DNA from: Acidimicrobiaceae bacterium
Lineage (GTDB): Bacteria; Actinomycetota; Acidimicrobiia; Acidimicrobiales; RAAP-2
Length of the DNA stretch: 23,264 nt
NCBI GenBank assembly: GCA_003157945.1
Contig: PMFY01000034.1
Location: forward strand, 277-23,540
Reading direction: 5' to 3'
Below the pieces are notes generated by a model. The model was given only the letters and a program-made list of their open reading frames with translations. It did not search any database and was not told where the DNA came from. The position numbers and the translations under genes were made by a program. Below are positions 7,652 through 15,262 of the stretch, in pieces (the stretch's first letter is position 1; each line of letters starts with the position of its first letter).

Positions 7652-8826
7652 CGTAATTCCGAAATGTTGGACTCTTCCGAAATATCGGCTTGGGCGCGGC
7701 CTTTCCACATGCCGCCGCGCCCGCGCGCATGCTGATAAGCGGAATCGATGGTGAACGCCATATAGGCGGCAGCGATCGCCGGGAGCGCCAAGCCCCACAG
7801 CCCAGACAGCCGGTAAAATCGCAACGTCGGGCGCAACGCGAAAGCCATCAAGAGCCAGACGAATAGGCCGATGAATTGCGCCATACCGTCGGCGCAGATC
7901 GCAAGCGCAACCGGCGCCAGATAAGTCAGCGCCAGGCCGAAAACGGTGCCGGCGAGCAATAGCGGCGAATAGCGCAGCTGCGCGTAAGCCGTACGCGACA
8001 CCATGCGGCGGATATCGCCGACCGCGGGATAAGCGCGGATCGAATGCACGCGCTCGGTCAGCGCAATCGAGATCGGGCCTTGGCGTTTGAGGAGTTTTGC
8101 CAGCGCGCAGTCGTCGATCAGCGCGTCGCGGATCGCCGCCATGCCGCCGGCCGCGGCAAGCACGTCGCGGCGCACCAGCATGCAGCCGCCGGCAGCGGCC
8201 GCGGTTGAGCGACGCGGATCGTTCGCCCAGGCGAACGGATAAAGCATCTGGAAGAAGAAGATGAAGGCCGGCACGAAGGCGCGCTCGGCAAAGGTCTTGC
8301 AGCGCAGCTTCGCCATCAGCGAGGTCAGCACGAGGCCGCCGCGCTCAGCCCGCGCGACCAGCCCGCTCAGCGCATCCGGGGCATAGACAATGTCGGCATC
8401 GGTCAACAGGAGATAAACCGGCGGCTGCGCCACCGCAGCGGCGCGTTCGACGCCCTGCTGCTGAGCCCAGAGCTTGCCGGTCCATCCGGGCGGCAGCGCC
8501 CTCCCCGGCAGCACGGTCAGGCGGTCGGAAGCGCCGAGCGCCGCTGCGGCGGATTGCGCCACAAGCGCTGTGCCGTCGCGGCTCTGGTCGTCGACCACGA
8601 TGACCGTAAATTCGCCCGGATAATTTTGCCGCAACAGCGATGCGACGGTCTCGCCCACACAGTCGGCCTCGTCGCGGGCCGGGATGACGGCGGTCACGCC
8701 GGGCCATGCTCCGTCCCGCGATACGGTCTCGTCGTCGCGCTCGGTGGCGCGCCAGAAGCCGCCCCGGGCGGCAACGAGATAGAGCCAGATCGCAAGCACC
8801 ATTGACGCTATAAGCAGGTTGGCCAC
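7648..8826 (-). CDS. hpnB: Hopene-associated glycosyltransferase HpnB
   Basis: A 392-aa membrane-anchored family 2 glycosyltransferase regularly found with hopanoid genes. There is one N-terminal transmembrane segment (about residues 2-20), then a GT-A domain with VTAVIPARDEAD, VVDDQSRDGT and the LLLTDADIV motif (DxD equivalent). Several hydrophobic segments fill about residues 280-375. The start is GTG at 8826, supported by AAGGGA 6 nt upstream. The stop overlaps the hpnC start. It is the first gene of the hpnBCD operon and is divergent from ispA across about 140 bp. Its exact sugar transfer is not established for the family as far as I know. Confidence 0.92.
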   Translation of the reverse strand: MANLLIASMVLAIWLYLVAARGGFWRATERDDETVSRDGAWPGVTAVIPARDEADCVGETVASLLRQNYPGEFTVIVVDDQSRDGTALVAQSAAAALGASDRLTVLPGRALPPGWTGKLWAQQQGVERAAAVAQPPVYLLLTDADIVYAPDALSGLVARAERGGLVLTSLMAKLRCKTFAERAFVPAFIFFFQMLYPFAWANDPRRSTAAAAGGCMLVRRDVLAAAGGMAAIRDALIDDCALAKLLKRQGPISIALTERVHSIRAYPAVGDIRRMVSRTAYAQLRYSPLLLAGTVFGLALTYLAPVALAICADGMAQFIGLFVWLLMAFALRPTLRFYRLSGLWGLALPAIAAAYMAFTIDSAYQHARGRGGMWKGRAQADISEESNISELR

Positions 8827-8967
8827 AGATAATCCCTTGGTGGGGGCTTAAAGGCGCCGGCGGCGGCGGGGTGACCCGTGGCGGCCGGCGGTCAGTCTCG
8901 TTATCCCCTAAATCCAGGACCTGATATAGGACCCCGCAGCGGTCTAGAAACGCCGAGTCATGACGCA

Positions 8968-9894
8968 ATGAGCGATAAAAGCAGCCCTTTTCTCTCCCGC
9001 CTCGATGCGGTGGCGGCCGAAACCGAGGCGCTCCTGGAGGCGCTTCTCGCCACAACGCCGGCCGCCGGCGAATTAAGCCGCCCGGGCCGTCTGATCGAAG
9101 CCATGCGCTATTCAGGCCTGGGTGGCGGCAAGCGCTTCCGGCCGTTTCTGGTGGTGGAATCGGCGGCCCTGTTCAATGTGCCGCGGCAGAATGCCCTGAT
9201 GGCGGGAGCCGCGCTCGAATGCGTGCACTGCTACTCGCTGGTGCATGACGATCTGCCGGCCATGGACAATGACGCGCTGCGGCGCGGCCAGCCGACCGCG
9301 CACAAGAAATTCGACGAGGCCACCGCCATCCTCGCCGGCGACGGGCTCCTCACCTTCGCCTTCGACATTTTGTCGCGGGTGCAGACGCATGCCGACGCGG
9401 GCGTTCGTATCGAGCTCGTCAATGCGCTGGCGCGCGCCGCAGGCGTCGGCGGCATGGCCGGCGGCCAGATGCTTGACCTCGCCGCCGAGGGCCGCTTCGG
9501 CAAAAAGACACTCGGCGAAGCCGACGTGCGGATGTTGCAGGCGATGAAGACCGGCGCGCTGTTGCGCTTCGCCTGCCAGGCTGGCGGCATTCTCGCGGCG
9601 GCAAACGCGCCGCAGCGCCAGGCGCTCGAGCGCTACGGCTCGGCGGTCGGCGAGGCGTTCCAGATCGCCGACGATCTTTTAGACATCGAAGGCGATCCGG
9701 CGCTGGTCGGCAAATCGACCGGCAAGGACGCCGCCGCCGGCAAGGCCACCATGGTCAGCGTGCTCGGCACCGCGGGCGCCAAAGCGCGGCTGCAACAACT
9801 TGTCGCGGAGGCCGAAGCAGCGCTCGCGCAATTCGGCAGCGCGGCGGCTATTCTCGTCGAGGGCGCGCGATTCGTTGCAGCGCGACATGCTTAA
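8968..9894 (+). CDS. ispA: Farnesyl diphosphate synthase (short-chain polyprenyl synthase)
   Basis: This enzyme condenses isopentenyl and allylic diphosphates to farnesyl diphosphate, the substrate of HpnD, in the cytoplasm. It is 308 aa. The first aspartate-rich motif is DDLPAMDND (Asp94, Asp95, Asp100), with the two-residue spacing of bacterial type II FPP synthases. The second is DDLLD (Asp235-Asp239). GGGKRFRP near residue 50 is the conserved diphosphate-binding element. I start it at ATG 8968; the frame is open back to 8878 but the extra residues are unlike the family. No strong Shine-Dalgarno is seen. Its divergent placement against hpnBCD fits supply of precursor to hopanoids. A longer product (C20) cannot be excluded. 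Confidence 0.92.
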   Translation: MSDKSSPFLSRLDAVAAETEALLEALLATTPAAGELSRPGRLIEAMRYSGLGGGKRFRPFLVVESAALFNVPRQNALMAGAALECVHCYSLVHDDLPAMDNDALRRGQPTAHKKFDEATAILAGDGLLTFAFDILSRVQTHADAGVRIELVNALARAAGVGGMAGGQMLDLAAEGRFGKKTLGEADVRMLQAMKTGALLRFACQAGGILAAANAPQRQALERYGSAVGEAFQIADDLLDIEGDPALVGKSTGKDAAAGKATMVSVLGTAGAKARLQQLVAEAEAALAQFGSAAAILVEGARFVAARHA

Positions 9895-9998
9895 GGCATA
9901 CCGCCGCGGCACCATAACGGAGCCGTGTCGTCCAATTGAAGTCCGTGCCGGCCCGTCATATTTTCCTGTTATCGGTCGCGCGCGAAACCAGGAGCCTG

Positions 9999-10017
9999 TC
10001 CCGGACTTAATCCGGGA
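9999..10017. repeat. Short intergenic palindrome
   Basis: TCCCGGA and TCCGGGA form a perfect 7-bp stem around the loop CTTAA, in the gap between ispA and the patatin gene. It resembles the CCCGGnCTTnnnCCGGG-type palindromes scattered through Rhizobiales intergenic DNA. It could also act as the ispA terminator, though it lies 105 bp after the stop. Confidence 0.45.
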
Positions 10018-10066
10018 ACGCAATCGGATGCGAACCTTCCGCTGACTTCGGGACACCAAGTTCATA

Positions 10067-10970
10067 ATGAACAAGCATCCGCGCCGACCGCCCCGATTGA
10101 TCGCTTGTGCCGTCGCGGCAGTCACACTGGCCGCTATTTTGGCGGCGCCGGTTTTGTTGCCGTCCGGTCCCTTTGCAGCGGCGACGGCGCATGCCCAAAA
10201 TTCGGGCGGCGCCGATGGGCCCCGGCGTGCCGCACACGCCAAAAAGGCGCCGCCGCCACCTTCCGCAGCTGCCGCGCAGCAGCATCAATTACCGGCGCGC
10301 ACACCCTTTACCGCCGCCGAAGACGAAGCCGCCGCCATTCCCAGCATGCCGGATGCGCGCTTCTGGGCCGATTCGACTGCGGACTTCAATCGCGCACTGC
10401 CGTCGCAGCCGGGCCCGTGGCTCATCCTCTCGACCGGCGGATCCGACGGCGCGTTCGGCGCGGGCTTGCTCAACGGCTTGAGCGCCGCCGGCAACCGCCC
10501 GGCCTATTCCGTCGTCACCGGCGTCTCCACCGGCGCGCTGATGGCGCCATTCGCCTTTGCCGGCTCGCGTTACGACGACGCCTTAAAGGCCGCTTATACG
10601 CAAATCTCGGCGGCCGACGTTTTCGAGGTCGGCTCGACCGGCGAGAGCTTCGTCGATTCCTGGCCGCTCAAAGACCTGATCGCCAAACAGATCACGCCGG
10701 CTTTGCTCGCCGACATCGCCGCCGAGCATCGCCGCGGCCGGCGGTTGTTCGTGATCACCACCGACCTCGATGCCCAACGCTCGGTGGTCTGGAACATGGG
10801 CGCCATCGCCGTGCATGCCGTTGACGATGGCGGCGACGCGGCGCCCAATCTGTTCCGCAGCGTGCTGTTGGCGTCGGGCAGCGTTCCCGGCGCCTTTCCG
10901 CCGGTGCTGATCGCGGTTGAGTCGAACGGCAAGAAGTTTTCCGAGATGCACGCCGACGGCGGCGTCGGCG
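10067..10970 (+). pseudogene. Patatin-like phospholipase, truncated at the contig junction
   Basis: The N-terminal ~300 residues of an exported patatin-family acyl hydrolase. A signal peptide is clear: basic MNKHPRRPPR, a hydrophobic core, and AHAQ as probable cleavage site. The oxyanion region is STGGSDGAFGAG and the nucleophile motif is GVSTG (GxSxG). The catalytic Asp is in HADGG (bases about 10,950-10,960). Homology stops just after this. The frame runs on as an artefactual Arg/Gly/Pro-rich tail to 11,554, while the DNA from about 10,971 codes in another frame for an unrelated protein. The true 3' part is missing, most probably because the contig changes organism here. Confidence 0.85.
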
Positions 10971-10985
10971 GCCACGTCGCTCGCC
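10955..10985. other. Junction between alphaproteobacterial and actinobacterial DNA
   Basis: Left of this point the patatin frame reads sensibly through HADGG. Right of it a different frame reads LACTDSLHCWATAAD, part of a Cys-paired repeat protein. Base composition and codon choice change at the same point, with mixed wobble bases on the left and almost only C or G on the right. The join lies in GC-rich simple sequence (GGCGGCGTCGGCGG). No inverted repeat, transposase, tRNA or duplicated target site is seen. Confidence 0.8.
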
Positions 10986-11528
10986 TGTACGGACAGCCTG
11001 CACTGCTGGGCCACGGCGGCGGACGCCACCGACCTCTCCCATGCGGTCGGTTCGATCGACGCCAGCTCCGATGGCGGAACCACCTGGGTCCCGCAGGTCG
11101 TGCCCCCCGGCATCGGCGCCCTCAACGGCGTCGACTGTGTCCCACCGGCCACCCGGTCGCACGGCGGCACGGCCACCTGTACCGCCGTCGGCACCACGTC
11201 CACGGTGCTCAACGCCACCCGCTCCGGGCAGGGCGTGGTCCTGACCTCGAGCGGCACCGCCTGGACGTCCGAGCCCGTCCCCCCCGCCGTGGCCGACCTG
11301 CTCGACGTCTCCTGCGGTGCCGGGCCGTGTGTGACGGTCGGGGCGACGGTCGGCACGGCGGCCCAGGGCGGCGTCGTGGTGCTCGCCCCGGCGTCCGGCG
11401 GATCGGCCACCATCTGGCGGCGGGCCGCCACCGTCGCCGTGGCCCTGCCCCTGACCGGGGTGTCCTGCGTCTCCCTCGCCGCCTGCACGGTCGTCGGCGA
11501 ATCGGTCAGCGGCCGACTGGCCGCCTGA
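10971..11528 (+). CDS. C-terminal fragment of Cys-paired repeat (propeller-like) secreted protein
   Basis: About 185 residues, without a start, beginning at the junction. They contain repeating units with a close cysteine pair followed by a small hydrophobic strand: CTDSLHCWATA, a pair in LNGVDC...ATCTAVG, LLDVSCGAGPCVTVG, and LTGVSCVSLAACTVVG. Between them are phrases such as ASSDGGTTW resembling BNR/sialidase-type propeller blades. Such VSC(x)nCxAVG repeats are common in exported actinobacterial proteins. The N-terminus, including any signal peptide, is missing. Function is unknown. The stop (11,526-11,528) lies 22 bp before the next gene. Confidence 0.65.
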   Translation, partial: ATSLACTDSLHCWATAADATDLSHAVGSIDASSDGGTTWVPQVVPPGIGALNGVDCVPPATRSHGGTATCTAVGTTSTVLNATRSGQGVVLTSSGTAWTSEPVPPAVADLLDVSCGAGPCVTVGATVGTAAQGGVVVLAPASGGSATIWRRAATVAVALPLTGVSCVSLAACTVVGESVSGRLAA

Positions 11529-11550
11529 TGTCCACCGCCCCGGCCGGCCG

Positions 11551-12141
11551 GTGACTCCGGGCGGCATCCCACCGGGCGACCACCCGCCGGGGGAGACGGC
11601 CTGGGACGGCGACGCCTACCAGCGGCGCTTCGATGCACTGGCCGCCTCCGGCGTCGACGTCCACGGGGAGGTCGACCTCCTCATGGCCTTCGGCCCGCAC
11701 TCGGTGCTCGATGCCGGCTGCGGCACGGGGCGGGTGACCGCCGAGCTGGTCCGACGGGGTGTCGAGGCGGTGGGGATCGACCGCGACCCGTCGATGATCG
11801 CCGCGGCCCGCCGGCTCGCTCCCGGAGTCCGCTTCGAGGTGCTGGACGTGACGGAGGCCGACCTGGACGAACGGTTCGACCTCGTCGTCATGGCCGGCAA
11901 TGTGCCCCTGTTCACTCCGGAGGCCACCCAGGACGCCCTGGTGGCCGGGTGCGCCCGGCACCTCCGGGCGGGCGGTCGCCTGGTGACCGGGTTCCAGCTG
12001 GGCCGCGGCTACCGGCTGGCCGACTACGACACCGCCTGCGCCGCGGCCGGCCTCGAACCGGAGTCCCGCTGGTCGACGTGGGACCGGGCGCCCTACACCG
12101 ACGGTGACGGCTACGCCGTGTCGGTCCACCGCTCCACCTGA
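11551..12141 (+). CDS. Class I SAM-dependent methyltransferase
   Basis: A 196-aa Rossmann-fold methyltransferase. Motif I is VLDAGCGTGRVTAEL (about residues 51-65). The acidic end of strand 2 is GIDRDPSM, and FDLVVMAGNVPLF is motif IV. The start is GTG at 11,551, with only a poor ribosome site, so the start is uncertain. It follows the repeat-protein fragment closely and precedes the decarboxylase by 100 bp on the same strand. The substrate cannot be deduced; the short length and lack of extra domains suggest a small-molecule methyltransferase. Confidence 0.8.
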   Translation: MTPGGIPPGDHPPGETAWDGDAYQRRFDALAASGVDVHGEVDLLMAFGPHSVLDAGCGTGRVTAELVRRGVEAVGIDRDPSMIAAARRLAPGVRFEVLDVTEADLDERFDLVVMAGNVPLFTPEATQDALVAGCARHLRAGGRLVTGFQLGRGYRLADYDTACAAAGLEPESRWSTWDRAPYTDGDGYAVSVHRST

Positions 12142-12241
12142 CCACCGCGCCGCCTGACCATCCCGACCGGGTGGAGCCCGGGCCGTCGTCGCCGGCCCGG
12201 TCTGCGATCATGGACCGGCCACGCCACCAGAACGGATCACC

Positions 12242-13606
12242 ATGCGCAATCCCATGTTCGTCTACGACGAGAAGCTCACCGACCTGGTCTTCGACTACTG
12301 CCGCTGGCGGCTCTCCCTCGACCCCGTCCCCCTCGACTACGGCGGCGCCCTCACCGGGTCCCTGGCCGCCCGGCTCGACGGGCTCATCAACGCCGCCGGC
12401 ACGGACCCGACGGCCGTCATGGAGGTGTTCGACAAGACACTCGCCACCGCCGCCGTCTCGGTGGACAGCCCGAAGTTCCTCGCCTTCATCCCCGCCGCCC
12501 CCACCAAGGCGGCACTCCTCTTCGACATGGTCGTGTCCTGCTCGTCGCTGCAGGGGACGTCGTGGATCGAGGCGGCCGGCCCGGTGGCGGCGGAGAACCA
12601 GGCGCTCGGCGTCCTGGCCGATCTGGCGGGACTGCCCGAGGGCGCCGGCGGCTGCTTCGTCGCGGGTGGATCGGCCGGCAACCTGTCGGGCCTGATGGTC
12701 GGACGCGACACCGCCCGGCACCGGATGGGGGACGACACCCCGGAGCACCCCGTGGTGGCCATCAGCGAGGAGGCCCATTCCTCGGTGGGCAAGGCGCTCC
12801 ACGTGCTGGGCCTCGAGCCGTTGCTCGTCCCGTGCGACGACCACCGCCTCACGGGCCGGGCCCTGCGGGACGCACTGGCCACCCATCCCCGCGGGGGCGA
12901 CGTGATCGCCGTGGTGGCGACGGGGGGTACCACCAACGCCGGGATCATCGACGACCTCGACGGCGTGGCCGACGTGGCCCAGGAGCGGCGGCTCTGGTTC
13001 CACGTCGACGGCGCCTACGGCTGTGCGGCGCTGTTCGCCCCGTCGATCCGGGCGCGCTTCCGGGGCATCGAGCGGGTCGACTCGTTCGTGGTCGACCCCC
13101 ACAAGTGGCTCTTCGCCCCGTTCGACTGCGCCGCCCTGCTCTACCGCGAGCCGCGTCTGGCCAAGGCCGTCCACTCCCAGGACGCCTCCTACCTCGAGGT
13201 GCTCCACCGGGACACCCCCGAGGAGTGGAACCCGAGCGACTACGCCTACCACCTCACCCGGCGGGCCCGGGGCATGCCCCTGTGGTTCTCGCTGGCGGTG
13301 AACGGCACCGACGCCTACCGCGACGCCGTCGAGACGGTGCTGGCCACCACCCAGGCGGCGGCCGACCTGGTCGAGTCGCTCCCCCACCTCGAGCTGGTGC
13401 GGCGGCCGGAGCTCTCGGTCGTCCTGTTCCGCCGCAGCGGGTGGGGCAAGGCCGACTACGAGGCCTGGTCCGATCACCTGCTGGAGGAGCAGACGGGCTT
13501 CGTCATGCACACCACCTGGGAGGGCGAGGCCGTCGGACGGTTGGCGCTGCTGCACCCGGACACCGGCATCGACCTGATCGCCGACCTCCTGGCCTCGACG
13601 GCCTGA
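12242..13606 (+). CDS. PLP-dependent group II amino acid decarboxylase
   Basis: A 454-aa member of the aromatic-L-amino-acid/glutamate decarboxylase family. His179 in EEAHSS is the likely ring-stacking residue. Asp256 in FHVDGAYG should contact the pyridine nitrogen. Lys288 in DPHKWLF is the Schiff-base lysine. GGSAGNLSGLMVGRD is the phosphate-binding region. The family makes amines from amino acids; the substrate is not evident. The ATG at 12,242 has a weak ribosome site. It converges on the aldehyde dehydrogenase, 62 bp away. It could feed an amine into the neighbouring aminotransferase/aldehyde dehydrogenase locus, but its upstream region lacks the operator shared by that locus, so it may be regulated separately. 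Confidence 0.9.
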   Translation: MRNPMFVYDEKLTDLVFDYCRWRLSLDPVPLDYGGALTGSLAARLDGLINAAGTDPTAVMEVFDKTLATAAVSVDSPKFLAFIPAAPTKAALLFDMVVSCSSLQGTSWIEAAGPVAAENQALGVLADLAGLPEGAGGCFVAGGSAGNLSGLMVGRDTARHRMGDDTPEHPVVAISEEAHSSVGKALHVLGLEPLLVPCDDHRLTGRALRDALATHPRGGDVIAVVATGGTTNAGIIDDLDGVADVAQERRLWFHVDGAYGCAALFAPSIRARFRGIERVDSFVVDPHKWLFAPFDCAALLYREPRLAKAVHSQDASYLEVLHRDTPEEWNPSDYAYHLTRRARGMPLWFSLAVNGTDAYRDAVETVLATTQAAADLVESLPHLELVRRPELSVVLFRRSGWGKADYEAWSDHLLEEQTGFVMHTTWEGEAVGRLALLHPDTGIDLIADLLASTA

Positions 13607-13668
13607 CCGGGCGACCGGGGGCGCACCGACCGGGGCGCCGGGCCTGCGGACCGTCGCCCGCCCGTCAC

Positions 13669-15102
13669 CTACCAGGCCGTGGCCACGTGCTTGATGCGCG
13701 TGTAGTCCTCGAGGCCGTAGACCGAGAGGTCCTTGCCGTAGCCCGAGGTGCGGAACCCCCCGTGGGGCATCTCCGCGGTCATCGGCGCGTGGGTGTTGAC
13801 CGAGACGGCACCGAACTCGAGGCCGGCCAGGAACCGGGTCGCCCGGCCGGCGTCCGTCGTCCACACGCTCGCCGTGAGGCCCTGGGAGACCCCGTTGGCC
13901 AGCGCCAGCGCCTCCGCCTCGGTGTCGAAGGCCTGGACGGTGATGACCGGCCCGAACACCTCCTCCTGGACGATCTCGTCGTCCTGCTCCACGCCGGTGA
14001 CCACGGTGGCCTCGTGGAAGAACCCCGGCCGGTCCACCGCCCGGCCACCGGCCACCACCGTGGCGCGTGCCGGCAGACGCCTGAGCAGTCCCACCACCTT
14101 GGCCAGGTGGTCCGCACTGACGAGCGGGCCGAAGACGGTGTCGTCGTCATAGGGGTCGCCGGTGACGGCCGCCGCCGCCTCGTCGGCCAGGGCGGCGACC
14201 AGGGCGTCATGGGCGTCCCGCTCCACCAGGACGCGGGTGGCGGCGGTGCAGTCCTGGCCCGCGTTGAAGAACGCCGCACCGGCCACGGCCTCGGCGGTGG
14301 CCACCGGATCGGCGTCGCCGAAGACCACGACCGGCGCGTTCCCCCCGAGTTCGAGGTGGACCCGGGCCAGCCGTTCGGCGCCGAGGCGCGCCACCTCCCG
14401 ACCCGCACGGGTGCTCCCGGTCAGCGACACCATGGCCACCGCCGGGTGCCGGACCAGCGCACGGCCCGTCCCCGCTCCGCCCAGCACCACGTTCAGCACG
14501 CCGGCCGGGAACACGTCGGCGAGCAGCTCGGCCATGCGCACCGTCGAGGCCGGGGTCTGCTCGGAGGGCTTCAGCACCGTCGTATTGCCCGCAGCCAGGG
14601 CCGGCGCCCACTTCCACACCGCCATCATCAACGGGTAGTTCCAGGGCGTGATCTGCCCGCACACCCCGACGGGCTCGCGCCGGATGCCGGAGGTGACACC
14701 CTCGAGGTACTCGCCGGACGCCACACCGCCGAGCAGGCGGGCGGCGCCGGCGAAGAAACGGACCTGGTCCACGATGGGTGGGAGCTCGTCCTCCCGGGTG
14801 GTGCCGAAGGGCTTCCCGGTGTCGGCCACCTCGATCCGGGTCAGCTCGTCGGCGTGCCCCTCCAACACATCGGCGGCGGTCAGCAGCGCACGGCTGCGCT
14901 CGGCCGGGGTCGTCGCCCGCCAGTCGGGCAGGGCGTCGGTGGCGGCCCGGCATGCGGCGTCGACGTCGTCGTCGGTCGAGTCCCGGGCCTCCGCGTACCG
15001 CTCGCCCGTCGTCGGATCGACCACGGCGCGGACCGGGCCCGAGCCGGACATGGACCGGCCGCCGATCAGGTTGCGGAACTCCGGGGTGGTCGGACTCGTC
15101 AT
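13669..15102 (-). CDS. NAD(P)-dependent aldehyde dehydrogenase, 4-aminobutyraldehyde/betaine-aldehyde type
   Basis: A 477-aa aldehyde dehydrogenase, close to the length of E. coli PatD. The cofactor region is TPWNYPLMMAVWKWAPALAAGNT with KPSEQTP. The general base is Glu251 in LELGGNAP and the nucleophile is Cys285 in GQDCTAATR. The C-terminus SGYGKDLSVYGLEDYTRIKHV is typical of aminobutyraldehyde and aminoaldehyde dehydrogenases. Its likely role is oxidising an aminoaldehyde to the amino acid, for example 4-aminobutanal to GABA. It is divergent from the class III aminotransferase across 160 bp holding the TetR-type operator (15,213-15,226), 111 bp upstream of its start. GGGAG precedes the ATG. 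The exact aldehyde is inferred. Confidence 0.88.
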   Translation of the reverse strand: MTSPTTPEFRNLIGGRSMSGSGPVRAVVDPTTGERYAEARDSTDDDVDAACRAATDALPDWRATTPAERSRALLTAADVLEGHADELTRIEVADTGKPFGTTREDELPPIVDQVRFFAGAARLLGGVASGEYLEGVTSGIRREPVGVCGQITPWNYPLMMAVWKWAPALAAGNTTVLKPSEQTPASTVRMAELLADVFPAGVLNVVLGGAGTGRALVRHPAVAMVSLTGSTRAGREVARLGAERLARVHLELGGNAPVVVFGDADPVATAEAVAGAAFFNAGQDCTAATRVLVERDAHDALVAALADEAAAAVTGDPYDDDTVFGPLVSADHLAKVVGLLRRLPARATVVAGGRAVDRPGFFHEATVVTGVEQDDEIVQEEVFGPVITVQAFDTEAEALALANGVSQGLTASVWTTDAGRATRFLAGLEFGAVSVNTHAPMTAEMPHGGFRTSGYGKDLSVYGLEDYTRIKHVATAW

Positions 15103-15184
15103 GGGGGGCTCCCTCGGGGTCGTGCCGGCGGGTGGGACGGGCGGGCCCGGCCGTCGTGCCGGCCGATCCGGCGCATAGCGGCCG

Positions 15185-15213
15185 TTGCAGCCGACCGCAG
15201 CGTTCCATACACT
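15185..15213 (+). promoter_or_regulatory. Promoter of the class III aminotransferase
   Basis: TTGCAG (15,185-15,190), a 17-nt spacer, then TACACT (15,208-15,213), fitting the actinobacterial TAnnnT -10. The last T is the first base of the operator. Transcription would start near 15,220, inside the operator, giving a leader of about 43 nt before the ATG at 15,263. Confidence 0.6.
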
Positions 15214-15226
15214 GAATGGTCAGTCA
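15213..15226. promoter_or_regulatory. TetR-type operator, copy 1 (aldehyde dehydrogenase / aminotransferase)
   Basis: TGAATGGTCAGTCA, an imperfect inverted repeat of the form TGAnYGnnCAnTCA. It lies between the divergent aldehyde dehydrogenase and aminotransferase genes and overlaps the -10 of the latter by one base. A bound repressor would cover the start site. Confidence 0.75.
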
Positions 15227-15262
15227 ATCGACCGGCCCGGTCGACGAACCATCGGAGACCCC

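Noticed and set aside
10067..11554. One continuous 495-codon frame from the patatin across the junction
   Set aside because: After the HADGG motif the translation becomes Arg/Gly/Pro-rich without domain character, while another frame reads as a Cys-paired repeat protein. The frame is open only because stops are rare in this GC-rich DNA.
12142..12241. A possible operator copy before the decarboxylase (TGACCATCCCGA near 12,155)
   Set aside because: It lacks the inverted second half (CAnTCA) and no -10 of the shared geometry adjoins it. The decarboxylase is therefore left out of the TetR regulon.
11912..13864. A 650-codon minus-strand open frame
   Set aside because: It is antisense to the methyltransferase and decarboxylase and has no recognisable domain.
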